This document shows, one piece after another, positions 24,482 to 35,221 of a stretch of DNA of 64,000 nt. Numbering within the stretch: position 1 is the first letter of the stretch; each line of letters opens with the position of its first letter. The notes beneath the pieces are model-generated. The model did not search any database. It saw only the letters and a program-made list of their open reading frames with translations, and had not been told where the DNA came from. The stretch covers positions 20,844,912 to 20,908,911 of the forward strand of contig NC_092675.1 of NCBI RefSeq assembly GCF_964355755.1, written 5' to 3'. The position numbers and the translations under genes are program-made. Origin of the DNA: Antedon mediterranea (Eukaryota > Echinodermata > Crinoidea > Comatulida > Antedonidae).

Positions 24482-25501
24482 TTAACACTTTGACTGCCAA
24501 ACACGAAGATCTTCGTTTTTGGAAACACAACGCTTGACTGCCAAACACGAAGATCTTCGTTTTTCGCGTTTTTTTTACGAAATCCGGTAGATAGGTTAAT
24601 TATTGGTATATACTATAAATATGGACACTATATTCGGTCTGGACCGCCGTGAATATTTACTTTTTGAAAGTAACTAATCTGGTTACGAACGATTGTCAAA
24701 ATGGTACCTGTTGAAATAACATACACCGCGCATCACAGCGATGGTTTGGCGCATTGTGTATCGGTCGCGCGCTAGCTATGCCGCCGAAGCATTACAAAGG
24801 TTTATGTGGATTGGAATGTTTGTTTGTTATCTGAATAAAAAATAATGGATGAATTTTCAATATGAAGTCTTTAATTTTATTATTGTATGTATACCCTAAT
24901 TGTTTTGGTGCTTCACTGTAAGTGGCCGAGTTTCACGCAACAAACTTGTTTAGAAATGGTATGAATATTATCATCATTTTACTAGCTAGGTTAAGGCCTA
25001 GTCGTAAAACGGTTCTGGATCAACTTTAGGCCTAGTTAACTAGGCCTGGTGTCTTTACTATGTGGATTTTGGCGAAACATTGATGTAAGATTTATGATTT
25101 ATAAAATATAATACATTTTTCGATAGTGATAACTTGTTTTTATAGGCCTACCGGTGCCGTGTAAGTAATTTTTCGTTGTTTGTTGATCTCACTGGGCGAT
25201 ATTTTCATATTGTGATGTCTTGCACAAAATCGCGTATATCTCAACTTTCTTGCGCAAAACTACGAAAAACTCAAAAAGTGGGTTACTTTCATTTTACTAT
25301 TACGATTTACATATTGCGATTTGAAAATCGTTCTTGGTACCATTGTAAAGCTAAATCTTTTTGATTATTTTAGTCTAAATTACATGTAAATCAGATCACA
25401 TACATAGTTTCAATCAGCTTTGATAAAAACATCGAATTGGGCTATAAACGCTGGCGGTGGCAGTTTCTAACTGGAAAAACCTCTGGCAGTCAAAGTGTTA
25501 A
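24482..25501. mobile_element. Non-autonomous piggyBac-like element with TTAA target sites
   Basis: TTAA at 24482-24485 and 25498-25501 bracket TIRs: CACTTTGACTGCC on the left and GGCAGTCAAAGTG on the right are exact complements. TTAA duplication and a short TIR beginning with C are typical of piggyBac elements. Subterminally, CTGCCAAACACGAAGATCTT occurs twice at the left (24492 and 24537). No transposase frame is present, only a 62-codon frame without a known domain, so this is a non-autonomous derivative. Confidence 0.75.
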
Positions 25502-25767
25502 GAATAACAATACATAAAAACTATTATTAATGAGTTATTTGTTTGCATCTTTGATTTTATTATCTAGTTTAATGTACACCTGGCATAAATCTTCACATAG
25601 TTTTTCTTTGACAGTACAATACATATAAATCTGTCAATATGTTAGGTACTGTAGCCTGCTGCGATCAACAGAATGAGACCAGCAGAAGTCTGTATTGTAT
25701 TGTACATTTGAGTGCTAAACTTTCTCAATATCAGACAATCATGGATTTTGTGTCTTTTTCTGAAACC

Positions 25768-25895
25768 TATTAAGGGGACACCTTAGGGACCACCAAAGTA
25801 TCCTCCTCTATACAGTAGTAGTGTCCCCTGAAATCGTTTCATGGGAAAGTGTCGTCTAAGTCTTAACAGGGGTGTCCTACTGTATTCTGAGTTTT
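25768..25895 (+). repeat. GGGGACACC family C, copy 3
   Basis: CTATTAAGGGGACACCTTAG, AGTGTCCCC, CATGGGAAAGTGTC and GGGGTGTCCTACTGTA follow the consensus order. Confidence 0.6.
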
Positions 25896-26739
25896 TCAGA
25901 TAGTCTGGTTTTGGGAGAGTCAAATGTACAGTACACTTTATTCAAAGTTTCATTGAATTTCAATTCTTGTACAATAATACACTAATGCCTACAGTAGGCA
26001 TGTTTGATGTTGAAAAGCATATTTCAAAATGTCAAATGAGGAAATTTAAATGTTTCTGCTAAAAGAATTTATTGTTTAGCTTTGAAACATGATAATAAAT
26101 AAATATGTACGCAAATGGAAAATCAAAGAAGTTGCGAATGTAGGATTTTTTCCGGAAGTTCAATTATTTTAAAAAGATAATTGACTTCCTCAGTCTTTTG
26201 ATACTAATAAATTGTCACCAATTGTCATGGTCTATTAGCTTCAACCTTCCCTCAGTAAACGAATTTCCGAGCCTTTCAATCCAAATTCAATAGTAAAACG
26301 ATACAATGAAAGACTTGCTTGGTTTTCAGTGTCTGTTTTTTACGCATGGTTGGTGTAAATTAATTCATTGTGTATTTAACAGCTTTTTACAGTTACCACA
26401 CTGTTAGCATTGAATTGTACTTATTTTTGTAATACTTCACAATAATAAATATATAATTTAAATGCATTTTAAATCTCCAAAGGTGTTTAGATTATAATTT
26501 ACAGAAGAATTTTAACTGAAATTCAATATAGTGTAGTATCAAATTTTACGTAAACTTTTGAACTTGGATTTTAGTTTTTTTTTTATTTTGCACAATTTCT
26601 AATGATAATATCTTAAACAAAATAAACATTACTCCAATTATAATATTGTTTTGTTCGTAACTGGTCTATTTTATCTAGAAACATTTAATTTAACTATATG
26701 CAACTCCAAAAAAAAAGCTATAAAAAAAATAGGCCTTAC

Positions 26740-26847
26740 GTTCTATACTATCCAACTAGTTTAACAAAACAAATATGGTAGTGATATGACATCATCATGT
26801 ATTAATATATGGTCACACAAAAGGTTGATAGTGTAGACAGAGCTTTA
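26740..26847. mobile_element. Hairpin MITE family A, copy 5
   Basis: ACTATCCAACTAGTTTAAC, one ATATGGTAGTGATATG unit, ACATCATCATG and GTGTAGACAGAGCTTTAA, with part of the right arm deleted. Confidence 0.75.
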
Positions 26848-27366
26848 ATATCTACAGTAAGACTGTATTTTTTTTGATGAAACAATGTAAGATAGCAAAT
26901 GCATAGTGTTATTTAAACTTTCAACAGATTGTCTTTGTGTAGGCTGTAGAAAATAATCAATCAACAATTATTATATACAGAATCACAGCGGCAGCCTGTC
27001 TTTGAGGTTATATTCAGTCTGTATTACCTTACCGCTAATAACACCAATATCAATGAACAAAACCATAAAGGAAGGATGAAGTGTAGACAACGTGCTACTA
27101 AAAGTCTGCTTTTACAATACATCTTTTAATGTTATCTACAAAATGCTTTATGGCATTTTAAAAGCTTTTGTGTTCAATTTTCGTCATTTATAACAGGCCC
27201 ATAAATGTTGTAATTGTCAAATAAAATTATTTTGAAGAATTTACGACAGAAAAAAGCGCTCCAGTACTTCATCTAGTATTCATAAAAATAAATATGCGGT
27301 TAAAATGTATTTTTCAGTTTTAGTGTGATTATGGTTGTAAAAAACATGTATTTTGTATGGATGGTG

Positions 27367-27520
27367 TGCTCTGTCTACAATATCAAACTAGTTTGACAAA
27401 AAAGTGCCCAAATATGGTAGTGATATGCTTAAATATGGTAGTGATATGACATCATCATGTCCATATATGGGCACATAACTTTTTTTGTCACATAAAGTTT
27501 GATAGTTTAGACAGAGCTTT
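27367..27520. mobile_element. Hairpin MITE family A, copy 6
   Basis: TGCTCTGTCTACAATATCAA at the left, two AAATATGGTAGTGATATG units, the TGACATCATCATGTCC centre, and TTAGACAGAGCTTTAA at the right. Confidence 0.85.
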
Positions 27521-30211
27521 AAATATTCTCAATACAAAATGGTATAAAGTACGTGATTTTTTACAGTTAACAATTTAATTACTGACAGTTAAGCTCCCAA
27601 GTATAAATTGACAGAGGATTCATACTGTACAAATATTGTCAAGGACGGGGCTACAAGCTTACACTTACAGTGGGTCTGTAAGTCATTACCCCCTAGACAG
27701 AAGAACATTGTCACATCTGGTTGTCACTGAGCAAGTTCCACGCATTGTTTGATGCTTATCTTTAAATTATTTTATAAGTTAATAGGGGTCATGCGACAAA
27801 TATATTGACAAATACTATACGTGTGTATTTAAACATAATGCATACTGAGCATTTTTAGGCTACTGTGTAAATAGTTTTATAATGACTGAAAATGAACTTG
27901 ACAAAATGAACCATACAGGTTATATTAATCAATGAAGGTATGATAACGATTATTTTATAACATACCTGGGTGTATCTTTGCAATTTGATTGGTTAATTAC
28001 ATACATGTGACATTAGGTATTTTAGTACTATCTAACAGAAAAGTGACATCTACTGTAAATAATGGTGATAATGGGATTTATTATAGGGTTAGCAAGCAAC
28101 CATTATATAAAATTAGGAATCCATTAAAAAATTTAATTGTCAAAATTACTGTGGAATTGCCCAGATGTCAAAATATTAAATCCTAACATTTGATGGTGGT
28201 GTGTACTGTATTTCATTGGTTGGAGTATCTTGTTCGCACTTCAAGCTAACTTTATATCACTAGCGCCTCTATTGGTGTTACTTTGAATCCCTAGCCAGTT
28301 TTTAAACTGCTTTTATTAATAAAATACTACAATAGATTCCCACTAGGGGTTACCTAATGAATTACATCAAACCCAAAGCCATACATGCATTACAAATGGA
28401 AACCTGCTAGGTTTAGCCTAGTTCCCCTGGGGTTGTCGGCTTAGGCAGTATATATAATAAGGTCATTGACTTGCTTATTTCTTACTGGGGGTCATGCTTA
28501 TACATTATGGAACAGTGGAGTAGAGAAGATGGTCTCTTACAGTAGATATATGCTACAAAAAGTATACAATGAAATTACTGTACACATACAGTGTACACTT
28601 TTTAAACAATGATGCACGCCATATAGTATTTCAATATTATGTCATTATCAACCCTACTACAGTACTACTGTAGTACATTACATAGTACTGCACCTACTGT
28701 GTTGTACTGTAGTTAAACAGAAAACCCAGATTTGATTCTAAATACACAATATTGTATGTTTAGCCTGGGTATAAATGGGATACTTTTTATGTGAATACCA
28801 CAAGGCATTAAAAAAAAAATTCAATAGAAGGTACAGCCCCTGAGCTGGTTCTTGTATTCAATTTCTGTAATATGAGTGCCGTTATTAATGGCTGGCAATC
28901 TCTACTTAAATATCTTAACAAAGGCATACTAACATATAAATCCCATAAGTATAATATATCAATCACTCAAATCCTAGCTAATGGTCCAAAGTGTCATTAA
29001 AAAGAATAAAAAGTAAACTTCAGATAGTGAGTAGGATCAATTGGAAATTGTATTTTTTGTTTGTTAAGGCAGGGTTTGTACAGCCAGAAGGTTTCCAACA
29101 GCCTAATGCTTACAGCCTTCAAAACAGCTTCATTTCAGTCACAACACCTAATTTGTATTTTTGTCGCCCACCCTTCCATTTTTCTAGCTACCCATGGTGT
29201 ACTTGTACAGGGTATTTACTGAAGACTGAGTAGGCACAATAGAACAAGGTCAATTTCTAATTAAATTCAGCTCCTTAGAAATAAGCATTGTGACTGTACA
29301 CAATTATAACAAATTGGAGTTTAGTAAATATAAAGTAATTTACAATTGAGTAACTATCAATTACACCAGAATGAGTAGAAAAGTAACAACCGTTTGCTTC
29401 ATAAAACAAAACATGCCATATAAAGTTAGCCAACAATTACCAAATATATTTCAAGTCCTTTAGATACACAAAAGAAGTACTTACCTTTAGGGCTAACTGT
29501 ATGTAAACTTGTAGTTCATTTCATCAGTAAGTATTCATGCAGAAATGTATTTACAAAAGTTTACTTCGTAAAATACAAGTTACAATTCAATCACGTTTTA
29601 TTCCGAATGCCAATCACTAGGTTTTTTTTTAACGCTATACTTTAGTGAACACTTGAAATGTATTATTTACAGTATTTCAGGGGATTGTTAATTAATAATT
29701 AATTATGTAATTATTTATTTCTTGTGACATGAGATTGGTTTGTTACTCACTTTATTGTCTATCAACAGTTTCTAGAAGTATAAATATATGTCCTGGAAAT
29801 TAGCTACAGTATATTCTTAACTAAATTAATTACTGCCATGAGAGACAGGTAGATCGGAATTCAATATTTTACACTCAAATAGTTCTAAACTAAACAGCAA
29901 TTTCCATGTTTCTCTGTGGAAATATGGCTAATTTTGGATACAGTTACAGTGTAATGCTGGAAGAAATTAGAAACTTTTGGTTTTCGGATGTGAACTGGAT
30001 GGAGTCTACACACACCTCATATGTGAAGAATTTTTGCAAGTACTGTATTTCCCTTGTAATATTACTGTAACTACCAATCATTTTAAATCAAAAACATATT
30101 TTTACTTACAGCATGCTGTAGTCCTTGATAAAAACATACACCTAGAAGATAAAACAATACTTAATTAGTAATGTTAAACTCCTTAGAATACATCTGGAAT
30201 TTAATGACTTA

Positions 30212-30901
30212 GGTCGTGTTCGTACGGTGGTTAAAATAAGCGCTTAATTTCACCCATGCCTCGGGTTATAAATTGAGCGTTGTTCGTACTTGAAATATTT
30301 AACCGCTTATAAATGCTTAATCGACGAATCACAAACCGTTTTAAGGTCAGTTGTCTTTACAACCTACGACCCCATTTTCGCACGCTAGTTTCATGTTGTA
30401 TATTTTTTACTCGCGATCTTTCTTTACAATAACAATTACTTGCTACCTTTTACACTGCTTATCCTTGCGACAAACCTTATGCCTCTTAACGCCGATAATC
30501 CTGCCGAAATATGCCTTCTCCTGACGACCATTATTTTACTCCTTGACGAAGAATTTGAGCCCAATGTTACACGAAACACCACCGACCAGCTAGGCCTACT
30601 AAGCGGTCTACACCAACAAGGACAGCACCAGCTGACGATCGCTCTCGAAGCGTGTATGGAAGAGCTTCGTAGGAGAAATGACGGGCCTAGGCAGCGAACG
30701 TTTGTCAAAATTTGACACATTGCCTCTATCGGAGATTTATTATCCTCGAAGGCCGAGTATAATTGGATTATCGCTGAAATAACTTGCAAATTTGGTGAAC
30801 ATTTTGCCTCGAATTTTTTGTAGCCTGAGGCAAAAGTTAATTGAATCACGCGAACGGAAATCGGGAATAAGCTGGTATTTTCAACCCCTACGAACAGGCC
30901 C
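30212..30901. mobile_element. PIF/Harbinger-like element, 690 bp, TTA target duplication
   Basis: The left end GGTCGTGTTCGTACGGTGG and the complement of the right end GGGCCTGTTCGTAGGGG are imperfect TIRs. They are flanked on both sides by TTA (30209-30211 and 30902-30904), the 3-bp target preferred by PIF/Harbinger elements. The interior is GC-richer than the flanks and contains a 91-codon frame (30440-30715). Confidence 0.65.
30440..30715 (+). CDS. Small open frame inside the PIF/Harbinger-like element
   Basis: 91 codons from an ATG. The protein starts hydrophobic (LPFTLLILAT), has an acidic LLLDEEFEP stretch, and ends basic with EELRRRNDGPRQR. I do not recognise a domain. Position inside TIRs suggests a remnant of an element-encoded protein, perhaps a transposase N-terminal exon, but that is a guess. 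A 137-codon minus-strand frame overlaps it and looks less protein-like. Confidence 0.3.
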   Translation: MLPFTLLILATNLMPLNADNPAEICLLLTTIILLLDEEFEPNVTRNTTDQLGLLSGLHQQGQHQLTIALEACMEELRRRNDGPRQRTFVKI

Positions 30902-30934
30902 TTAGTAACTGGATATTCAGAACCAAATATGTCT

Positions 30935-31081
30935 AAAGCTCTGACTATCGTACACTATCAAACTAGTTTGACAAAAAAGTGTGATGTGCCCAAATATGGT
31001 AGTGATATGACATCATCATATTCATATATGGGCACATCACATTTTTTTGTCACATCAAGTTTGATAGTGTAGACAGAGCTT
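30935..31081. mobile_element. Hairpin MITE family A, copy 7
   Basis: AAAGCTCTGACTATCGTACA at the left, one ATATGGTAGTGATATG unit, a degenerate centre and TTTGATAGTGTAGACAGAGC at the right. It lies 34 bp from the PIF/Harbinger-like element. Confidence 0.85.
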
Positions 31082-31420
31082 GATGCACACTACTATAGAT
31101 GACTAAACAATACTAAACAAATGTAGTTTGATGAAAATATCTTTGACAGGCCTTTATTTCCAAAGCAACTTGGAGTTAGGCATTTATCCTTTGCATGTGA
31201 CAATTTTATATTATTATTCAAAACCAACAGCGATAAATACCGCCACTAACAGGTTTGAAACATAAAACGATACAACATAAAAAACGGTTAACAATTTTTT
31301 AGATAACAAGTTGAGTTGACATAGAATGACAGTACTGTAAAAACAATATTTATTTTTTAATGAGAACAAATATTTCAGTACATTACATAGTTTTAAATCA
31401 AGCTTGGATATAATTGTGTG

Positions 31421-31598
31421 GAAGAAATAAAGATGGTGGTTTGCAGTGAGGCTACCACTTGAGGGAATAGTTCATGGACTATACCATTTGTGGAGAGGGA
31501 TGTTCAATGAAAATTTCTACTTTTCGAGGTATATCTCGCTCTTCGAGGAGAAAGGCTATTGTCGGTTTATCCAGGTAAGCTAGGCACGAAAGACAGAC
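31421..31598 (+). repeat. Dispersed repeat family D, copy 3
   Basis: GGAATAGTTCATGGACTATA, TTTCTACTTTTCGAGG, CTATTGTCGGTTTATCC and AGGTAAGCTAGGCACGAAA. It is nearly identical to copy 2. Confidence 0.65.
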
Positions 31599-32038
31599 AA
31601 ATCTGGATACCTTGAAGTATTGTTTTAATTTTTGTTCCCCCCCCCCACCCTCAGATTTTTGACTCCCCTCCCTAGATTTCTCTATCCCCATAATGATTTT
31701 ACATAGTCCCTTAACTATACCAGTCTGTTAAAAACAAACCTGAGCACTTCTTGCCTATTATTCCTTAATTCTCACCTAAAGTGGGACAATAAAGCTTCCA
31801 GAAACAGAACAAGGGTTCTTTTATATTCATTGTCAAAGAACAGAATGAACTACACATAACCTTCCACAGTATCAACAATAGTCTGTAATACCATGTCAAC
31901 AGTCACATTACTGTGTAGATCTTTAAATACAGTAGGACTTTAAAGAAAATAATTTCACTCATTTAAACAGGTGCTTTATTTATAATTAAACTATGTATAC
32001 AAACATAATTCTAATTTTAAATGTGCTACCCTGGTATG

Positions 32039-32063
32039 ACCATGGAGGTTATACCTCCATGGT
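32039..32063. repeat. ACCATGGAGGT palindrome, copy 3
   Basis: ACCATGGAGGT and ACCTCCATGGT form a near-perfect palindrome with a 3-bp centre. Confidence 0.45.
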
Positions 32064-33620
32064 ATGACTTAGTATTCAGTTTTGAATAGGAACGCACATT
32101 TTCATAAAACTGTTTTATGGAATTGTACTTTATGAAAATTATGCCTTGTATTTTGTTTCTTGTTGCTTCTTTTCCAAATTTTTCTTTACATAATATGGCT
32201 TGTTAAATTAAGAAATAATCTTTTTCGTTTCTATATTTAAAGCAGGATTAATTAATTAATAGTAAAACATGGTCTGGCAACCTTATAGTAAGATTCATGA
32301 AAGTACATTTATAAGCATATTTTTGTGCAACAATAAAAGCAAAAAAAGGATTATTAATTATAAATTGCGGAGGAAAAATTAGGGCGTTCAGACATGGGGC
32401 CATGCTTAATGTTAATTGGTAGTTTCGTCCAGGATGCTACTTATTAACATAGGAAACCTGATTAGATAGAATCTTGAGTTACATCACTGGATGCTAAACG
32501 GTACATCAATCTGAACAGAGCCTAAAATGTAAAGTCCGCATACCATATATGACATCATAAGGGATAAATTAGATTAGTTTCTTCAAGGTAAATCCAAGGT
32601 AGAAATATAAACTTACTAATGAGTTGTAAAGTGCTTATACAACCAGGTTTCTATGCTTATGAATGAGCAATTTAATTGGATGGTGCATTACTGTTAATGA
32701 GTGTTACTACTGTACAGTACAAGATTATCTTATGTTTTTATCTATTTAACCAAGCTGTAAACAGCTCAGCATACTGTCTCTGTGTGTTGAAACTGTTAAC
32801 AACTTTGAAAGAGGAGATTCATTTCCTACAGTATTTCCTGTGTTAAATCATAATGTCCTTACTGTCATCGGCGGCACACCATTTTTACCCCATTAGGCTA
32901 GACTACATACCCTTTTCTGAATAACTTTTTAGGATACTCTAATTTAATTTGTTCAAGTTACTTAATTTTAAGCGGGAATGAGTATAATTTTCTTTGATAA
33001 TATTATACTGAGCAGAGGTAATCTTTTAAATTTCAAAACGAACAAGATCATATCTGATTTATACGTGATTTGAATTCACTACTAAATGAAGTTAAGCTAA
33101 GTCATATACAGGTACGACTCTGGTTACACAATTCTGGATCATCTCCACATTTTTGCCAGTGGTGTTAAAGAGGTTAAAACTTCAGACAATACATATCAGC
33201 TTAGTCAGCCAGTATATATGGGTGATTTATCATTACAAAACTGGTAAAAATTCATTCCCTAACAAGTTTAATAGCCGTTTGATTTTAGTCGAGCTTCAAA
33301 GGCCAGAGGAGTACTGTACACACCAATTAAGTGACTAGGCTTATTTAAATACAGATTTGATTAGAATGCTAATTATGCAACTTTTACACCAAATTTTAAA
33401 ATGTTATCTGATAGGGATTCAGTTTTTGTGAATGAATGCTACCGTAGGATATTTCAGCTACTTTTATTGGCAGCATATTAGGAAAAATGACTCAAAGTTT
33501 TAATCAATTATATGTTCAAGGTACAGTATTCACCTTTTGATAATTCTAATCATAAGTAAACATTTTATTTTTAAACATACAGTAATCTCAAACATTTTTA
33601 ATGTACACTAAAATACTAAC

Positions 33621-33721
33621 CTTGAGATAAGGAGAAGGTATTTAATATAACAATCAATCCCAGTATTAAAGCTTGAACCGGCCAAGGTTTCATTCTCCAC
33701 TCCGCAGCAAACATTGCCTTG
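33621..33721 (-). CDS. Signal-peptide exon of the VWC-repeat gene (coding 33621-33714)
   Basis: The sequence shows an ATG at 33714-33712, followed by 31 codons and one extra base, ending at a GTTAGT splice donor (33620-33615). The peptide begins MFAAEWRMKPW and then has a hydrophobic run, ALILGLIVIL, followed by a short polar NTFSLSQ segment. This is a typical N-terminal signal peptide with cleavage likely near the exon end. A second Met at residue 8 could also start translation. Upstream, a T-rich tract ends in ATTAG at about 33722, so the exon probably starts at 33721 with a few bases of 5' UTR. I infer that it is the first coding exon of the secreted VWC protein encoded to the left on the same strand. 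The link is not proven: this exon ends in phase 1 and the next VWC exon found starts in phase 0, so an intermediate exon of length 3n+2 is required. Confidence 0.55.
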
Positions 33722-34363
33722 CTAATATCAACAACAAATTCCAAACAAAAACGTTTATTCCATAAAGAAGTTAAAATCCACACAATAGCCTATGTTCCTT
33801 GGTTGTATATCTTTTAACATCTCTCTAGTATGATTGTGATCATCTTCTGTATAGTTAAAATCAAAACAAGTACAGTACTAAAATAAAATTATTTTCATTT
33901 ATTGCAATTGGTCTATCGGTGTGTATAAACACTGCTGGTATATTGTATCTCTCTGTACTTAACTTTTTATTTCAGACTTTTGTGTGTAGGTTTGGCTACA
34001 AAATTCAAGAAATCAGGTTAGGCAGCCTATTCTTGTCAAGTTAATATATAATTTTAATCAAATAAAGAATGATAGTTATGTAGTGTTTATTACAAACAAT
34101 ACTCAACTTCTTCAAGCTAGGCCTAGAACGAAACTAACACCGTCTAATGATTTCCCTCAAACGAAGCCCTCTCGCCGGCCCTACTATCTATCGATAAGCG
34201 TATTCATAGGCTAAATAATAAGCCTTCGCGAGGCCTTGAAAATAACTATATCGTCAACTTTACACACTACATAAAAGTTTCAAACAATGAAATAATACAT
34301 ACACATACGTTAAGAGAGTGGAAATATAATTAATGAGCTAAAATATGTTGTAAATACACTAAC

Positions 34364-34440
34364 CTAATTTCTATCTTTCCCACTCCAGATCTTCTTTGAA
34401 GGGTGGTGGAAGACTACTCAGTACTCAGCACTCGCTCTTA
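34364..34440 (-). other. Probable non-coding first exon (5' UTR) of the VWC gene
   Basis: On the minus strand a purine-rich transcript-like segment ends AATTAG and is followed by a GTTAGT donor at 34363-34358, the same donor hexamer as the signal-peptide exon. Splicing to the acceptor at 33722 would place about 7 nt of 5' UTR before the ATG. The upstream end is set arbitrarily near the likely start site. This is inferred from splice signals alone. Confidence 0.4.
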
Positions 34441-34510
34441 AAAGTTTACTTTGTTTTGGGGTACCGGTATTCTCAAGAGAGGGCGCTACTCTACTTTGCA
34501 GAATTAGCAT
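34441..34510 (-). promoter_or_regulatory. Candidate core promoter region of the VWC gene
   Basis: On the minus strand just upstream of the proposed first exon there is a TTTTAAGA stretch, which could act as a weak TATA-like element, followed by repeated GAGTACTGAGTA-like sequence. Position relative to the inferred 5' UTR is the main support. The RTE insertion begins about 130 bp further upstream. Confidence 0.25.
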
Positions 34511-34635
34511 GTACTTTTCTGTAAATTTAAAAAAGTTACTACTTATGGGAGTATAATCAGTAGATGATGGTTGCTTGTACAAATGGATGTTTGACATACT
34601 TTTTAGATGTGTGCTCTATAGTAATGTTTTAATAT

Positions 34636-35191
34636 CTATCTAGGCAATTAGTTCATCCATTGTTGAATGAAGCCCTCCTCATAACATTTCCATTTCTGTC
34701 TAATTCTTGCTGTCCTAGTCCATGCAGCCGTTCCAATGTATGTTGTTAGATCATCTCTCCACCTTCTTTTTTGTCTTCCTCTTTTCCTCTTTCCTACCCT
34801 TGGTTGCCATTCTGTTAATCTGTATGTCCATCTATTATCTTGAAATCTCGCCACATGCCCAGCCCATCTCCATTTTGATTGTCTTACTTTCTCCATTATA
34901 TCTGTAACACCTGTCTTTTTTCTTATGATTGTATGATTTACCCTGTCTCGAAGCGATAAGTTCATCATCTTCCTTTCCATTGCTCTTTGAGTAGTTGTAA
35001 GTTTCTGTTCAAGTTCCTTTGTTATTGCCCATGTCTCTGAACCATATGTCATACTTGATAGCACAAATTGGTTAAATAATTTCTTTCTCAGTGACATTGG
35101 TATACTCTTGTCAGTCAACATGTGTTTGTGTCTGCCAAAATTCATCCATCCTGCTTTTATTCTTAACATAACTTCTTCCTTCGTGGTGTCT
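34636..35191 (-). mobile_element. 5'-truncated RTE-like LINE insertion with 14-bp target duplication
   Basis: The segment is bounded by exact direct repeats TAATGTTTTAATAT at 34622-34635 and 35192-35205, a target-site duplication. Between them is a minus-strand LINE 3' end: an open frame (34648-35190), only 12 nt after its stop codon, and a TAGATAG tail. Short 3' UTR with a simple tail and strong 5' truncation fit RTE-clade LINEs. The intact frame and exact duplication indicate a recent insertion, about 0.2 kb upstream of the inferred VWC promoter. Confidence 0.85.
34648..35190 (-). pseudogene. C-terminal fragment of LINE reverse transcriptase (RTE-like)
   Basis: The frame is open for about 180 codons. 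It includes KLFNQFVLSSMTYGSETWAI, a QRAMERKMM block, then SKWRWAGHVARFQDNRWT and a basic tail GKRKRGRQKRRWRDD. These blocks are the C-terminal region downstream of the polymerase core in RTE-type LINE ORFs. The YADD catalytic motif and the N-terminal endonuclease are missing through 5' truncation, so no active enzyme is encoded. No frameshift or stop interrupts what remains. The frame enters at the truncation point (DTTKEEV before the first Met), so a stand-alone start is not implied. Confidence 0.85.
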
Positions 35192-35221
35192 TAATGTTTT
35201 AATATACACTTGTATAATTTC

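Larger units (their letters stand above)
2175..33620 (-). other. Introns of the VWC gene (repeat-rich)
   Basis: Between the exons the sequence is AT-rich, has stop codons in all frames, and is densely filled with the mobile elements listed separately. No other host exon could be supported. The largest gap, 13583-33620 (about 20 kb), must hold at least one further exon because of the phase mismatch. Long stretches such as 8985-13180, 17780-21200 and 26850-27360 show nothing beyond simple AT-rich sequence and scattered TACTGTA/TACAGTA words. Confidence 0.5.

Noticed and set aside
29481-29520. GTAAGT donor at 29484 on the minus strand as the end of the missing exon
   Set aside because: The in-frame peptide upstream is short, has no cysteine and meets a stop, and no convincing acceptor precedes it.
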